A model generated the notes under the pieces. That model had not been told where the DNA came from and did no database searches. It saw nothing but the letters and a program-made list of their open reading frames with translations. 15,549 bases of DNA, taken from NCBI GenBank assembly GCA_036276235.1, contig DATBDZ010000046.1, forward strand, positions 1-15,549, given 5' to 3'. The position numbers were made by a program, and so were the translations under genes. Of this stretch, positions 1 to 7,900 are shown piece by piece (position 1 is the first letter of the stretch; each line of letters opens with the position of its first letter). This DNA comes from JANWHF01 sp036276235 (GTDB taxonomy: Bacteria > Planctomycetota > Phycisphaerae > Tepidisphaerales > Tepidisphaeraceae).

Positions 1-1551
1 GATCGATTCGATCTGGCTGTCGGCGAACTGAGTGAGGATTCGCTCGCCCGGCTTGATCCCGGAAGCACCGCGAAGAATCTCGCCGGTCTTTTTTCGGCGG
101 GTCAGGGTGTAGCCGCGCTTGAGGACGCCTTGCGGGCTGAGGGCTTCGAGTTGGCGATGCAGCGCCTCGATGCCCGCGATGGATTGCTGCAATCTTGTTT
201 GAAGGGCGCGAGCCAATCTGTCGGAACGGGTTTGCAGATCGGCGCGCGCCATCTTTACGCGATAGCGCGGATGACACTCCGATAAGAGCGCGCCGATGCG
301 GGCGATTTCCTCTCGGGCGACGCGCAGGCGCTTGCCGATGCGCGTGATGAGCATCTGCTGCAGGACAATCACCTTCTCGCGCCGGCTGCGCACAACGGCA
401 GGCAGCCTTCGCTCCAGGCCGGCGCTGAGATCGTGCAGTTTTCGCGAAGCGCTGTTGATGCGATCGCCCATCGCCATCGTCAGCGCCTTTTGGCGATCGT
501 CTAACAACTGGCGATATCCCTGAATCTGCCCAAGCGGGCGGCGGAAAATTTCGTGGCGCTCGAGGGCCAGCAGGCGCTGCCGCGCGTGCTGGAGATGCGA
601 GCGCAAGCCCTGTCGCAGACGGTTGTGGATGCGATCGATGTCTTCGATCGCTGTGCGCCAATTCGCGGTCACGACCTGTGCCCCCTCGGTGGGCGTATGC
701 GCGTGATGATCGGCGACCAGATCGGCGATCGTGGTATCCACTTCATGGCCGATGCCGCTGATCACGGGAATCGTGCTTGCCGCGATCGCGCGGGCGACGA
801 CCTCCTCATTGAAGGCCCAAAGATCTTCCAGCGATCCGCCGCCGCGCGCCAGCAGTATGACTTCCGCGCCGATTTGGGAGCCCCGCGCGCTGACGTGCGC
901 CAATGCGGCGGCGATCTGCGGGGCGGCCTGGTTTCCCTGCACGGCCACCGGGTAGATCATGACACGCAGCCAGGCAAACCGCCGCAGGACTTTTAGCATG
1001 TCGTGGCAGGCGGCAGCCTCGGGGCTGGTGATCAGGACGATGTTGCGCGGAAAATCGGGGATACGTTTTTTTCGCTCGGCGGCAAACAGCCCCGCCGCCT
1101 CGAGCTTGGCACGCATCTGCTGAAACGCCAGCTCCAGTGCTCCCTGCCCCAGCGGCCGCAGCGCGGTGACATAGAGCTGGTACTTCCCGCGTTGCACATA
1201 CACGCCCAGCTTTCCGCTGGCGACCATTTCCATGCCGTCTTCCGGCGTAAACTTCAGCCGCGCGGCTTCGCTCTGAAACATCACGCAATCGATGCAGCTG
1301 TTTGCGTCCTTGAGCGTGAAATAAAGATGGCCGGAAGAGCGATGCTCACTAAAGTTGCTGAGCTGCCCGCGGACGTGAAGCGTTTCGGGAATGGCGCCTT
1401 TGATGAGCCGATCGATGCGGTTCGTTAGTTGCGAAACGGTGATCGGCTCGGGGCCTTGGGATTTGGGCGCGCTCGTTGGACTTTCGGTGCGCTCCGCCGG
1501 CTTTCGCCGCCGCATCATCTGCTGGTGAAAATCAAAATAGCTGCCGGACAT
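1..1551 (-). CDS. xseA: Exodeoxyribonuclease VII large subunit (3' end cut by window edge)
   Basis: This is the large, catalytic subunit of exonuclease VII, which with the small subunit XseB degrades single-stranded DNA into oligonucleotides during repair. I translated the minus strand from the ATG at 1551-1549; it stays open for 517 codons to the window edge. An N-terminal OB-fold type region begins near residue 37 (ITVSQLTNRI) and includes GHLYFTLKD. The catalytic Exonuc_VII_L region follows, with the family signatures GGGSLEDLW (237-245) and GIGHEVDTTIADLVAD (from 266), then a long charged helical region typical of the family. The last visible residues (LTQFADSQIESI) match the usual C-terminal strand, so only a few to a few tens of codons are missing. 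The first ~35 residues are a basic, variable extension; a later start is possible, but no good alternative ATG precedes the OB fold. There is no Shine-Dalgarno. xseB is not visible. Confidence 0.96.
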   Translation of the reverse strand, partial: MSGSYFDFHQQMMRRRKPAERTESPTSAPKSQGPEPITVSQLTNRIDRLIKGAIPETLHVRGQLSNFSEHRSSGHLYFTLKDANSCIDCVMFQSEAARLKFTPEDGMEMVASGKLGVYVQRGKYQLYVTALRPLGQGALELAFQQMRAKLEAAGLFAAERKKRIPDFPRNIVLITSPEAAACHDMLKVLRRFAWLRVMIYPVAVQGNQAAPQIAAALAHVSARGSQIGAEVILLARGGGSLEDLWAFNEEVVARAIAASTIPVISGIGHEVDTTIADLVADHHAHTPTEGAQVVTANWRTAIEDIDRIHNRLRQGLRSHLQHARQRLLALERHEIFRRPLGQIQGYRQLLDDRQKALTMAMGDRINSASRKLHDLSAGLERRLPAVVRSRREKVIVLQQMLITRIGKRLRVAREEIARIGALLSECHPRYRVKMARADLQTRSDRLARALQTRLQQSIAGIEALHRQLEALSPQGVLKRGYTLTRRKKTGEILRGASGIKPGERILTQFADSQIESI

Positions 1552-1559
1552 TTGAGATC

Positions 1560-1565
1560 AGTATA
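1560..1565 (-). promoter_or_regulatory. Possible -10 box for xseA (near-leaderless start)
   Basis: On the minus strand TATACT (five of six matches to TATAAT) ends eight bases before the xseA ATG. Transcription would then begin at about 1553, giving a leader of only one to three bases. The -35 position falls in the adjacent GC hairpin and is a poor match (about GGACGC), so this is a weak inference. The lack of any Shine-Dalgarno before the ATG fits a leaderless message. Confidence 0.3.
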
Positions 1566-1577
1566 TCGTGTAAGTGG

Positions 1578-1596
1578 CACGGGCGTCCCGCCCGTG
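1578..1596. repeat. Short GC palindrome, dispersed-repeat type
   Basis: CACGGGCG, the three-base loop TCC and CGCCCGTG form a perfect 8-bp hairpin in the spacer between xseA and the halogenase. The wider phrase GGCACGGGCGTCCCGCCCGTG resembles a short repeat I recall between genes in planctomycetal and related genomes, where it yields spurious 'TGVPPV' peptides. Only one copy is in this window, so the dispersed nature rests on memory. Confidence 0.6.
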
Positions 1597-1628
1597 ATTC
1601 TTCCGCGACGTGAATTCTCGATAGGGAA

Positions 1629-1707
1629 CTGTCATGCTGAGGTACTCCGAAGCATCTGGCCGGACCGCGAAAATGGCCAGATGCTTCGGAGTACCTCAGC
1701 ATGACAG
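1629..1707. repeat. Perfect inverted repeat, 33-bp arms (REP/MITE-like hairpin)
   Basis: The arm at 1629-1661 (starts CTGTCATGCTGAGG, ends GCATCTGGCC) is the exact reverse complement of 1675-1707, with a 13-base loop at 1662-1674. A 33-bp perfect hairpin is far longer than a normal terminator and has no T-run on either side. It lies between divergent genes, where no terminator is expected. Its form suggests a dispersed palindromic element. Open frames starting inside it (for example upstream in frame with the halogenase) are repeat translations, not real N-termini. Confidence 0.85.
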
Positions 1708-1783
1708 CTTTCGCAAAAGGTCTGGTAGTCGAAGCACTGTGCCTCCCTTGCAATTTCCCCTACTGCGCTCCATGTTGCTTTCA

Positions 1784-3286
1784 ATGACCGAAGAGAACCA
1801 ACAGATCAAACGAATCATCGTCCTCGGCGGCGGGAGCGCCGGATTCATGGCGGCTCTGGCGCTGCGGGTGCGCATGCCTGATCTGGCTATCTCGGTGATC
1901 CGCTCCAAGGATATCGGCATCATCGGCGTCGGCGAAAGCTCCACCGTCAACCTCACCGAATTCCTGCATCGCTATCTGCGGATCAACCCCAAGAAATTCT
2001 TCGACATCGCCAAGCCCGTCTGGAAGATGGGGCTGAAATTCATCTGGGGCTCGCGGCCGCACTTTTATTATCCGTTTGACGCGATGCAGCTTGTGCTGCC
2101 GCGCCAGGATCTGCCCAAGCCGTTGTCGTATTATTGCGATGATGACATGGATTGCGCCGAGCCGATGTCGGCCCTGATGGCCAATAACCGCGTCTTCTAT
2201 CGCGGCCCCAACGGCGATCCGCAATTCCATAACAGCTTCGCCTATCACCTGGACAACGGCAGGTATGTCGCCTTCCTCGAAGCCTTCGCGCAGAGCGTCA
2301 ACATCCAGATCATCGAAGACACGGTTGCCGAGGTGAAGCAGAATGAGGCGGGTGTGAGCGGGCTGGTGCTGCAATCGGGCCGCACGGAGGCCGCGGATCT
2401 TTATGTCGATTCCTCCGGCTTTGTGTCGCTGCTGTTGGGCAAAACGTTTAAGGAGCCGTTTGTTCCGTTCAAGAGCAGTCTCCTGTGCGACCGCGCGGTG
2501 GTCGGGAGCTGGATGCGGCAGCCGGGAGAGCCGATCCAGCCTTACACAACCTGCGAAACGATGAACGTCGGCTGGTGCTGGCAGATCGATCACGTCGAGC
2601 GGATCGATCGCGGCTACGTCTATTGCTCCAGCTTCATTAGCCAGGAAGAAGCCGAGCGCGAATACCGCGCGGCCGTTCCCAAGGCGGGGCCGACACGCAT
2701 CGTCAAATTCGTCTCCGGCCGCTACGAGCGCAACTGGGTGAAGAATGTCGTCGCGGTAGGAAACGCCAGCGGCTTCGTCGAGCCGCTGGAATCGACGGGG
2801 CTGGGAATGGTCGGCGTGCAGAGCCGATTGCTGGCGGACAGTCTCGTTGCCGCCGATCGGCAAATCCGCGATGGATACCGCAAGCTGGTCAACCAGCATC
2901 ACAATCTGATGTGGGACTCGATCCGCGGATTCATCGCGATCCACTTCAAATTCAACACGAGGCTGGATACCCCCTTCTGGCGCGAATGCCGCGAGAAGAC
3001 CGATATCGCGAGTGCCGCGCCGCTGCTGGAGTTTTATCAGGAGAACGGCCCCGATGGCTTGTTTGGCCAGATGATCGTCGGCCCGCACGACCCTTTCACC
3101 ATCGGCGGCTGGGTCAATTTATTGCTGGGCCAGCGCGTCCCCTACCGCCACAAGCATCAACCCACACCGTCGGAGCTGCAAACCTTCAACGCTCTGCGCC
3201 AGAAGAATCGCGCGATGGCGTTGCAAGCCATGACCAGCGAAGAAATCCTGGCGACGATCCCGGATCCGAATTGGCGCTGGCAGTAG
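1784..3286 (+). CDS. Tryptophan halogenase family FAD-dependent protein
   Basis: This 500-residue protein belongs to the flavin-dependent tryptophan halogenase family (PrnA/RebH, Pfam Trp_halogenase). Members use FADH2, oxygen and halide to halogenate aromatic substrates, with reduced flavin supplied by a separate reductase. Visible motifs: FAD-binding GGGSAG (15-20), GVGES (48-52), a lysine at 81 in VWKMGLKF corresponding to PrnA Lys79, the halogenase signature WCWQI (264-268) and EPLESTG with E336 corresponding to PrnA Glu346. The proline usually ending WxWxIP is aspartate here. The ATG at 1784 (MTEENQQIKR) puts the FAD motif at the usual distance; the ATG at 1772 is in frame and possible. 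The frame also continues upstream to 1634, but that part encodes the palindromic repeat. There is no Shine-Dalgarno. No reductase, transporter or biosynthetic gene is nearby, so the substrate is unknown. It could be a family member with a different oxidative role. Confidence 0.9.
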   Translation: MTEENQQIKRIIVLGGGSAGFMAALALRVRMPDLAISVIRSKDIGIIGVGESSTVNLTEFLHRYLRINPKKFFDIAKPVWKMGLKFIWGSRPHFYYPFDAMQLVLPRQDLPKPLSYYCDDDMDCAEPMSALMANNRVFYRGPNGDPQFHNSFAYHLDNGRYVAFLEAFAQSVNIQIIEDTVAEVKQNEAGVSGLVLQSGRTEAADLYVDSSGFVSLLLGKTFKEPFVPFKSSLLCDRAVVGSWMRQPGEPIQPYTTCETMNVGWCWQIDHVERIDRGYVYCSSFISQEEAEREYRAAVPKAGPTRIVKFVSGRYERNWVKNVVAVGNASGFVEPLESTGLGMVGVQSRLLADSLVAADRQIRDGYRKLVNQHHNLMWDSIRGFIAIHFKFNTRLDTPFWRECREKTDIASAAPLLEFYQENGPDGLFGQMIVGPHDPFTIGGWVNLLLGQRVPYRHKHQPTPSELQTFNALRQKNRAMALQAMTSEEILATIPDPNWRWQ

Positions 3287-3309
3287 CGTTTGGGCGGGCG
3301 CGCTCAGAA

Positions 3310-3337
3310 CCCTCTCCCCTGAGTACAGGGGAGAGGG
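3310..3337. repeat. 12-bp-stem hairpin, copy 1 of CCCTCTCCCC repeat
   Basis: CCCTCTCCCCTG, loop AGTA and CAGGGGAGAGGG form a perfect 12-bp stem. The same 28-base sequence recurs at 3408-3435. It starts 23 bases after the halogenase stop and could help terminate that transcript, but there is no T-run. Confidence 0.8.
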
Positions 3338-3407
3338 CAGGGTGAGGGGACAGCGGGTCGCGAAATCGCGCGGTTCGCAAGTTGACGCGTTTGTCCCCTC
3401 ACCCCAA

Positions 3408-3435
3408 CCCTCTCCCCTGAGTACAGGGGAGAGGG
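3408..3435. repeat. 12-bp-stem hairpin, copy 2 of CCCTCTCCCC repeat
   Basis: This second exact copy of the 28-base hairpin at 3310-3337 has arms 3408-3419 and 3424-3435 and the loop AGTA. It lies 34 bases beyond the stop of the minus-strand YdcF-family gene. Confidence 0.8.
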
Positions 3436-3450
3436 AGTAATGCGATTCTC

Positions 3451-3514
3451 GTGCTTCCGCACACCGCTATCACGAAGACGCAACTTCAACCCTGATAGCC
3501 GAGTGCGGAAGCAC
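3451..3514. repeat. Imperfect palindrome overlapping the 3' end of the YdcF-family gene
   Basis: GTGCTTCCGCAC (3451-3462) pairs exactly with GTGCGGAAGCAC (3503-3514). Pairing continues inward through GCTATC (3466-3471) and GATAGC (3494-3499), giving 21-base arms with two mismatches and a 22-base loop. The right arm and loop encode about the last 14 residues and the stop of the minus-strand gene, so the element has probably replaced that gene's original end. Confidence 0.7.
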
Positions 3515-4531
3515 CGGACCCCCGCGCGCCGGCCTGAAATAATACACCCACAGCGCCGCCACCTCGCGCGACACCGCGAAACTGCGGCTGGGAATCTTCG
3601 TCCGCTCCCGCGCGGGAACCGTCAACACATCGATTCCCACGCGCTGATAGGTCATCTTGATGCGCGGCAAATGATATCCATGGCTCACGGCAAGAATCCG
3701 CCGCGCGCCGATCTGATCGAAAATCGCCAGCGTGTTGCGCGCCGTGGCTTCCGTGTTCAAACCATCGGGGTCGAGAATGATCGCCTGATCGGGCACGCCC
3801 AGTTGCAGCGCCAATTGCCGCATCGCGTGCGGCTCATCGACTGGCCCATCTCCGGGCCCGCCAGAAAAGATCAGCGTCCGCACAAACCCCTGGCGGTAAA
3901 GCTCGCACGCCGTCGCCACGCGATCGGCGAGCATCCCCGAAGGCGTGCCGTTCGCGTAAGCCCGCGCCCCAAACACGACAACCGCATCCGCTGGGCGACG
4001 GTAATCGGTGTGGCCGAAGAAGAAGACCTGCGCCAAGGGAAATGCGACCAGACAAGCGGCGAATGCCGCGGCTGCTTTCCAATATGCCCGCTGCTCTGGC
4101 GCGGCTTTGTCCCCGGCATTCAACATTTTCCATGTCACCATCAGCAGCGCCCCTGCGATCAGCAAAGACAATGGAATCGGAACATTCGTTCGGACCTGAT
4201 GACGGGCCAGCAGCGCGTGGAACGCGATTGCATTCACCAAAGCCGCGAGCGCGAGACCCGCGACGCACGAGCACCAAAAAACTCGCAGCCGCGCGATCAA
4301 CTCCGGCCGCAGACAGAAGATGAGCAGCGCGATCGCGCCGATCAAAAGGACCGCGAAGCGCAAAGCCGTCGGCAGCGCCCGCAGATCGATCCACCAGATA
4401 TTCGCATCAAACCCGCGAAAGAACGTTTCCCCCAGCAGGTTAGCCAGCGTGAAGCAGGCCAGGAATCCCGCAATGCCGCGCCAAATCATCGTGCGCCTCC
4501 TTGCGCTAAAGGACAAAAAACGCCGCGTCAT
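3470..4531 (-). CDS. YdcF/DUF218-domain membrane protein (SanA/ElyC-like)
   Basis: This 353-residue protein has five predicted membrane spans (about 16-37, 57-77, 86-108, 117-136 and 151-172). They are followed by a DUF218 domain (183 to ~335) with the characteristic features: VVVFGARAYANG, SGMLADRVATACELY, FSGGPGDG, LDPDGLNTEATARNT and VSHGYHLPRIKM. YdcF, SanA and ElyC share this domain and are tied to envelope integrity or lipid-carrier metabolism in enterobacteria; the biochemical role here is unknown. The start at 4531 overlaps the upstream gene's stop as ATGA, which suggests translational coupling. An internal Met at residue 15 would keep all spans. The C-terminal tail (~340-353) is encoded by a palindromic repeat. 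The gene is convergent with the halogenase gene. Confidence 0.88.
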   Translation of the reverse strand: MTRRFLSFSARRRTMIWRGIAGFLACFTLANLLGETFFRGFDANIWWIDLRALPTALRFAVLLIGAIALLIFCLRPELIARLRVFWCSCVAGLALAALVNAIAFHALLARHQVRTNVPIPLSLLIAGALLMVTWKMLNAGDKAAPEQRAYWKAAAAFAACLVAFPLAQVFFFGHTDYRRPADAVVVFGARAYANGTPSGMLADRVATACELYRQGFVRTLIFSGGPGDGPVDEPHAMRQLALQLGVPDQAIILDPDGLNTEATARNTLAIFDQIGARRILAVSHGYHLPRIKMTYQRVGIDVLTVPARERTKIPSRSFAVSREVAALWVYYFRPARGGPVLPHSAIRVEVASS

Positions 4532-4791
4532 TTCCGCTTGCGACTCTTTCCACCGATCGGTTCACCCAAGTCGCTGAACTGTACCATATGCGCCAGCGCC
4601 ACGGTGCGCCAGCGTGTCGCGACGCGCTCGCCCTGCTCGCGCCCATATTCGGTCGGCAAAACCGCGCTGGATGGGCCGACAATAATCATCCCCGGCTCGG
4701 TGACTGCGATCGCCGACCCATCCGACAAATGAACCCGAAACCCCCGGAAGGAATTGTCGTGCAGACGGTTCATCAGGTCTTTGACGCGCAT
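4528..4791 (-). CDS. Small conserved-looking hypothetical protein (87 aa)
   Basis: This 87-residue soluble protein has no signal peptide or membrane span. The core FRGFRVHLSDGSAIAVTEPG followed by WRTVALAHMVQFSDL resembles a type of small protein common in planctomycetes (an 'F..F.IHLADGR...V.HPE' strand pair with a later 'V.L.HI..I'); no function is known to me. The tail is very basic (GGKSRKRK). The ATG at 4791 was chosen because the frame extending upstream to 4914 only translates the palindromic repeat (RSRNRRTE and similar). No Shine-Dalgarno is visible. The stop codon overlaps the start of the YdcF-family gene, so the two are probably co-transcribed. Confidence 0.65.
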   Translation of the reverse strand: MRVKDLMNRLHDNSFRGFRVHLSDGSAIAVTEPGMIIVGPSSAVLPTEYGREQGERVATRWRTVALAHMVQFSDLGEPIGGKSRKRK

Positions 4792-4855
4792 GATGTAAAT
4801 TGTAGCCAGCGGATTCTGTTGAGAAAGCAAAATCCCGCTCCGTATCTTCTCCTTC

Positions 4856-4926
4856 TCCGTACGCCGATTGCGGCTTCGCGAGTTTTGTGCGCGACTTGAC
4901 TCGCGAAGCCGCAAGCGGCGTACGGA
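4856..4926. repeat. Palindromic element copy A (28-bp arms)
   Basis: The arms 4856-4883 and 4899-4926 are reverse complements over 28 bases with one mismatch, around a 15-base loop, TTTGTGCGCGACTTG. The loop is present, reverse-complemented and exact, in the copy at 11564-11624. The two copies are thus one element family in opposite orientations. Copy A lies 21 bases after the stop of the giant exoprotein gene, where it could also stabilise or end that transcript. Confidence 0.85.
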
Positions 4927-4947
4927 GTGGAATCACTCAGCTGTCGC

Positions 4948-7900
4948 TCACTTATCCCCGAAGTTCTTTCCGGTCGCGGATTGCCCGCTTGCGAGCGTCA
5001 ACGTGTACAACCCACCGGCTGGTGTCGTGATCGTAAATCCGCTCTTGAGCACTTCGCGAAGATGATACGTGCCCGCGGGAACGACGAAGCTGAACTTCCC
5101 ATCCGTGCCCGTAGTGAAGCTCTTTTCGCCGGTGTCGAGTATGCCGTTGTTGTTCGTGTCTAGATAGACGACCCAGCCGGAAAGGGCGACTTCACCCGTG
5201 TCCAGTTTTGCATTCGCATTGGCGTCTTTGAACACGATGCCGCTGATCAGGGTGTTGGTGGTTTCGCCGAAATTCTTGCCGGTGACGATCTGGCCCGTCG
5301 TGACGGTGACGTTGAAGTACCCGCTGCTCGGATTGGTCCAGCGCCAGCCGCTCATCGTCACTTCGCGGATGCGGTAAGTTCCCGCCGCCAGTCCGCTGAA
5401 GGTGAAGGTTCCGGCCGCGCCGGTGGTAAACGTCGGCTCGCCCGCATCCAGAATGCTGTTGAGGTTTTTGTCGATGAACAGTTTCTGTCCAGAGATGACA
5501 GCTTCGCCGCTGTCGCGGACGCCATTACCGTTGGCATCGTTGTAGACGAGCCCGGAGATGCTGGCCCCGCCGCTGGCGGCGTTCACCTGAATTGTCGTGG
5601 TGTAATCGGTGAAGCCGCCGTCTTTGTCGATGATGCGGCCATGGATCGTGTGAGCGCCTGTGGTCGCCAGATAGCTGGCGGGCACGGTTGCAGTAGCGCT
5701 GGTGCTGTTGGCGGTCTCGAAGGTTCCGTCGTTATTGAAGTCGTAGCTGTATTTGAAGCCTGCAGTGACATCGGCCGGCGATGGATCGCTGGCGGCGGAG
5801 AAGGAAACGCTGCCGGCCGAGCCAAGCGTGACCGCGCCGCCGGCGGCGAAGGTCGCCTTGGGCGGCGCGTTGTTGATTGTCACACTGCCGGTTGCGATCG
5901 CGGCAACGTTGTTCGCATCCGTCACGCGCAGCGCGATTGATCGCGATGAGGGGCCATCAAGGCCAACCGCACTGAAGGAAGTGCTGACGCCCGTCGCCCG
6001 AGCGACGAATGTCGTACCGTTGTAGTTGGTGTCCCATTCGTACTTCGAAATCGTCCCGCCGACTTCCGAGGAGCCGGTAGCATTGAGCGTCACCGATGAG
6101 CCCTCGGCGACCGAATAGGGCCCGCCGATCTTGGGCAGTGGCGGGCCTTGGACGCCCAGATCCATGTCGGACAGAACGGTTGACGGGCCATACGTGATGG
6201 CAAAGGCCGAGAGATCATCGGTGCGCGTCCAGCCGGCCGGCAGTGGCAGCGAGAGTACATAGGTGCCGCGCAGAATCCCAGTCAGCACGTAGTTGCCGCT
6301 GGCATCGGTGACGGCTATCGATTCGCCGGTGTCGTGGACGCCGTTTCCATTGGCGTCCATGAAGACGGTCATGCCCGCCACGCCGGTTTCCGATGGATCG
6401 CGCATGCCGTCGGCATTGGTATCGCCGAAGACCATGCCGTTTACCGTCGCCGGCGGAGGGGGAGGTTGCACGGTGACGGTTGCCGTGTAATCCGCAAAGC
6501 CGCCGTCTTTGTCGCTCACGCGCCCATGCACGGTATGCGAACCGGTGGTGCCAAGATAAGCCAACGGAATCGTGGCGCTGGACGCAGCGCTTCCCTGAAT
6601 TTCAAAGACGCCATCGTTATTAAAGTCATAGCTGTACGTGAATCCCGCGGCGAGGTCCGCCGGCGAGGGATCGGTAACGCTCGAGAAGCTCATCGTTCCC
6701 GTCGCGTCAAACTCGACCGACGGACTGGCGCTCAGCACGGCGGTTGGGGGCGCGTTGGTGATATGAACGGTCCCCGTGCCGATGGCACTGTTCCCGATCG
6801 CATCGGTCACGCGCACGGCGATAACGCGCGTCGAAGGTCCATCCAAACCGGCGGCGTCGAATGTGGTGCTCACGCCCGTTGCCGTTGGCTTGAAGGTCAC
6901 GCCGTCGTAATTGAGGTCCCATTCATAGCTGACAATCGTGCCGGAAGGCTCGTTGGAATCATGCGCGGACGGCGCGACTTTGCCGCCTTCGGGCACAATC
7001 GGGCTGGGGGCGAGCGCGATCGGCGGAGCGTTGGTGATGCTGAAATTCGTGGAGGTCGAGAAGCCGGCCCGCACGGCCACGAAGAGCGTTGCCCCCAAAG
7101 CAGTCGTCGTCCGCCAGTGCGATGGCGGAATGATCCGAAGGTTGTAGGTGCCATCGACAAGTGGCGAAAACCGGAATGCGCCTGTTGCCGACGAGATGCT
7201 CGTCGGCTCTCCGGCGTCGAGGGCGCCATTGTTATTGCTGTCGAGGTAAACGGTCGCGCCAGCAGTATAGGGCGGCTCGCTAAGCTGGCGCTCGCCATCG
7301 CTGTTGGTATCGATGTAGACAAAGCCTTCCAAAATAGCACCGAGCCTTGAGCCAAAATTGCCGTTGAGCTGAATCAAGCCAGTCGTCGCGAAATTCACCA
7401 GGATTGACCCATCCCCCAGCGGCGTGATCTGCAGCCAGTCGGCTGGCAGCACTTGCCGGACGTGAAATGTGCCGGCGGTGAATGTCTTGAGCTGATAATT
7501 CCCGGAGGCATCGGTCGTGGTGCTCGGCTCGCCCGTGTCCAACGCGCCGTTGTTATTCAGATCAAAGTAAATGACCCGCCCGGAGATGTTCAGGTCTCCC
7601 GTATTGAAGGTTTGGCTCGCATCGGTGTCTTGATAGACATGCCCACTGATTGCCGAGTAGTCGGTTGTATCGCGCAAACCAAAGTTGATGCCGAACGTCC
7701 CCAATCCCGCCGAGAAACTGACGCTTTGCGGCGTCCCTGCTCCGGGGAATACCTGCACGTAATTGGCATTGGGCAGAATGGCGTAGACGTTGTAGGTATT
7801 GGGCGATTTGATGCCGGAAATCGAGTAGGTGCCTGAGGGCCCCGAAACGGCGCTCACATCTCCGGTATCGAAGACGCCGTCAAAGTTTTGATCGACAAAG

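Larger units (their letters stand above)
3310..3435. repeat. Nested inverted repeat between convergent genes
   Basis: Two identical 28-base hairpins (3310-3337 and 3408-3435) form the ends of a larger imperfect palindrome. Inside them, GGGTGAGGGGACA (3340-3352) pairs exactly with TGTCCCCTCACCC (3392-3404). The structure can therefore fold as two small hairpins or one long one. Sequences of this kind (read through as 'GERVGVRG' peptides) are known to me as dispersed intergenic repeats in many bacteria. It occupies most of the spacer between the convergent halogenase and YdcF-family genes. Confidence 0.75.

Noticed and set aside
806..1288. Minus-strand frame of 160 codons in the xseA region
   Set aside because: It is out of frame with xseA, which is open over the whole 1-1551 stretch and carries the exonuclease motifs.
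1748..1776. TTGCAA / CATGTT as a promoter for the halogenase
   Set aside because: The -10 matches only three of six consensus bases, which is not enough to call.
1634..1783. N-terminal extension of the halogenase frame (MLRYSEASG...)
   Set aside because: It is encoded by the 33-bp palindromic element and precedes the FAD motif by far more than is usual; the start at 1784 or 1772 is more likely.
1781..3088. Long open frame (435 codons) on the minus strand across the halogenase gene
   Set aside because: It is antisense to a protein with clear family motifs, shows no recognisable domain, and is a usual by-product of high-GC codon bias.
3310..3435. CRISPR-like array from repeated hairpins
   Set aside because: There are only two copies with a single spacer-like gap that is itself part of a palindrome, and no cas genes.
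3440..4732. Long plus-strand open frame (430 codons) opposite the YdcF-family gene
   Set aside because: The composition is Arg/Pro/Gln-rich with no domain, while the opposite strand has a clear DUF218 domain and membrane spans.
4792..4914. N-terminal extension of the 87-residue gene
   Set aside because: It only translates the palindromic element and its flank (Arg/Ser-rich), so the ATG at 4791 is preferred.
6334..7350. Plus-strand open frame of 338 codons inside the giant gene
   Set aside because: It is the antisense shadow of repetitive PKD/SdrD-B coding sequence; its internal repeats mirror those of the real gene.
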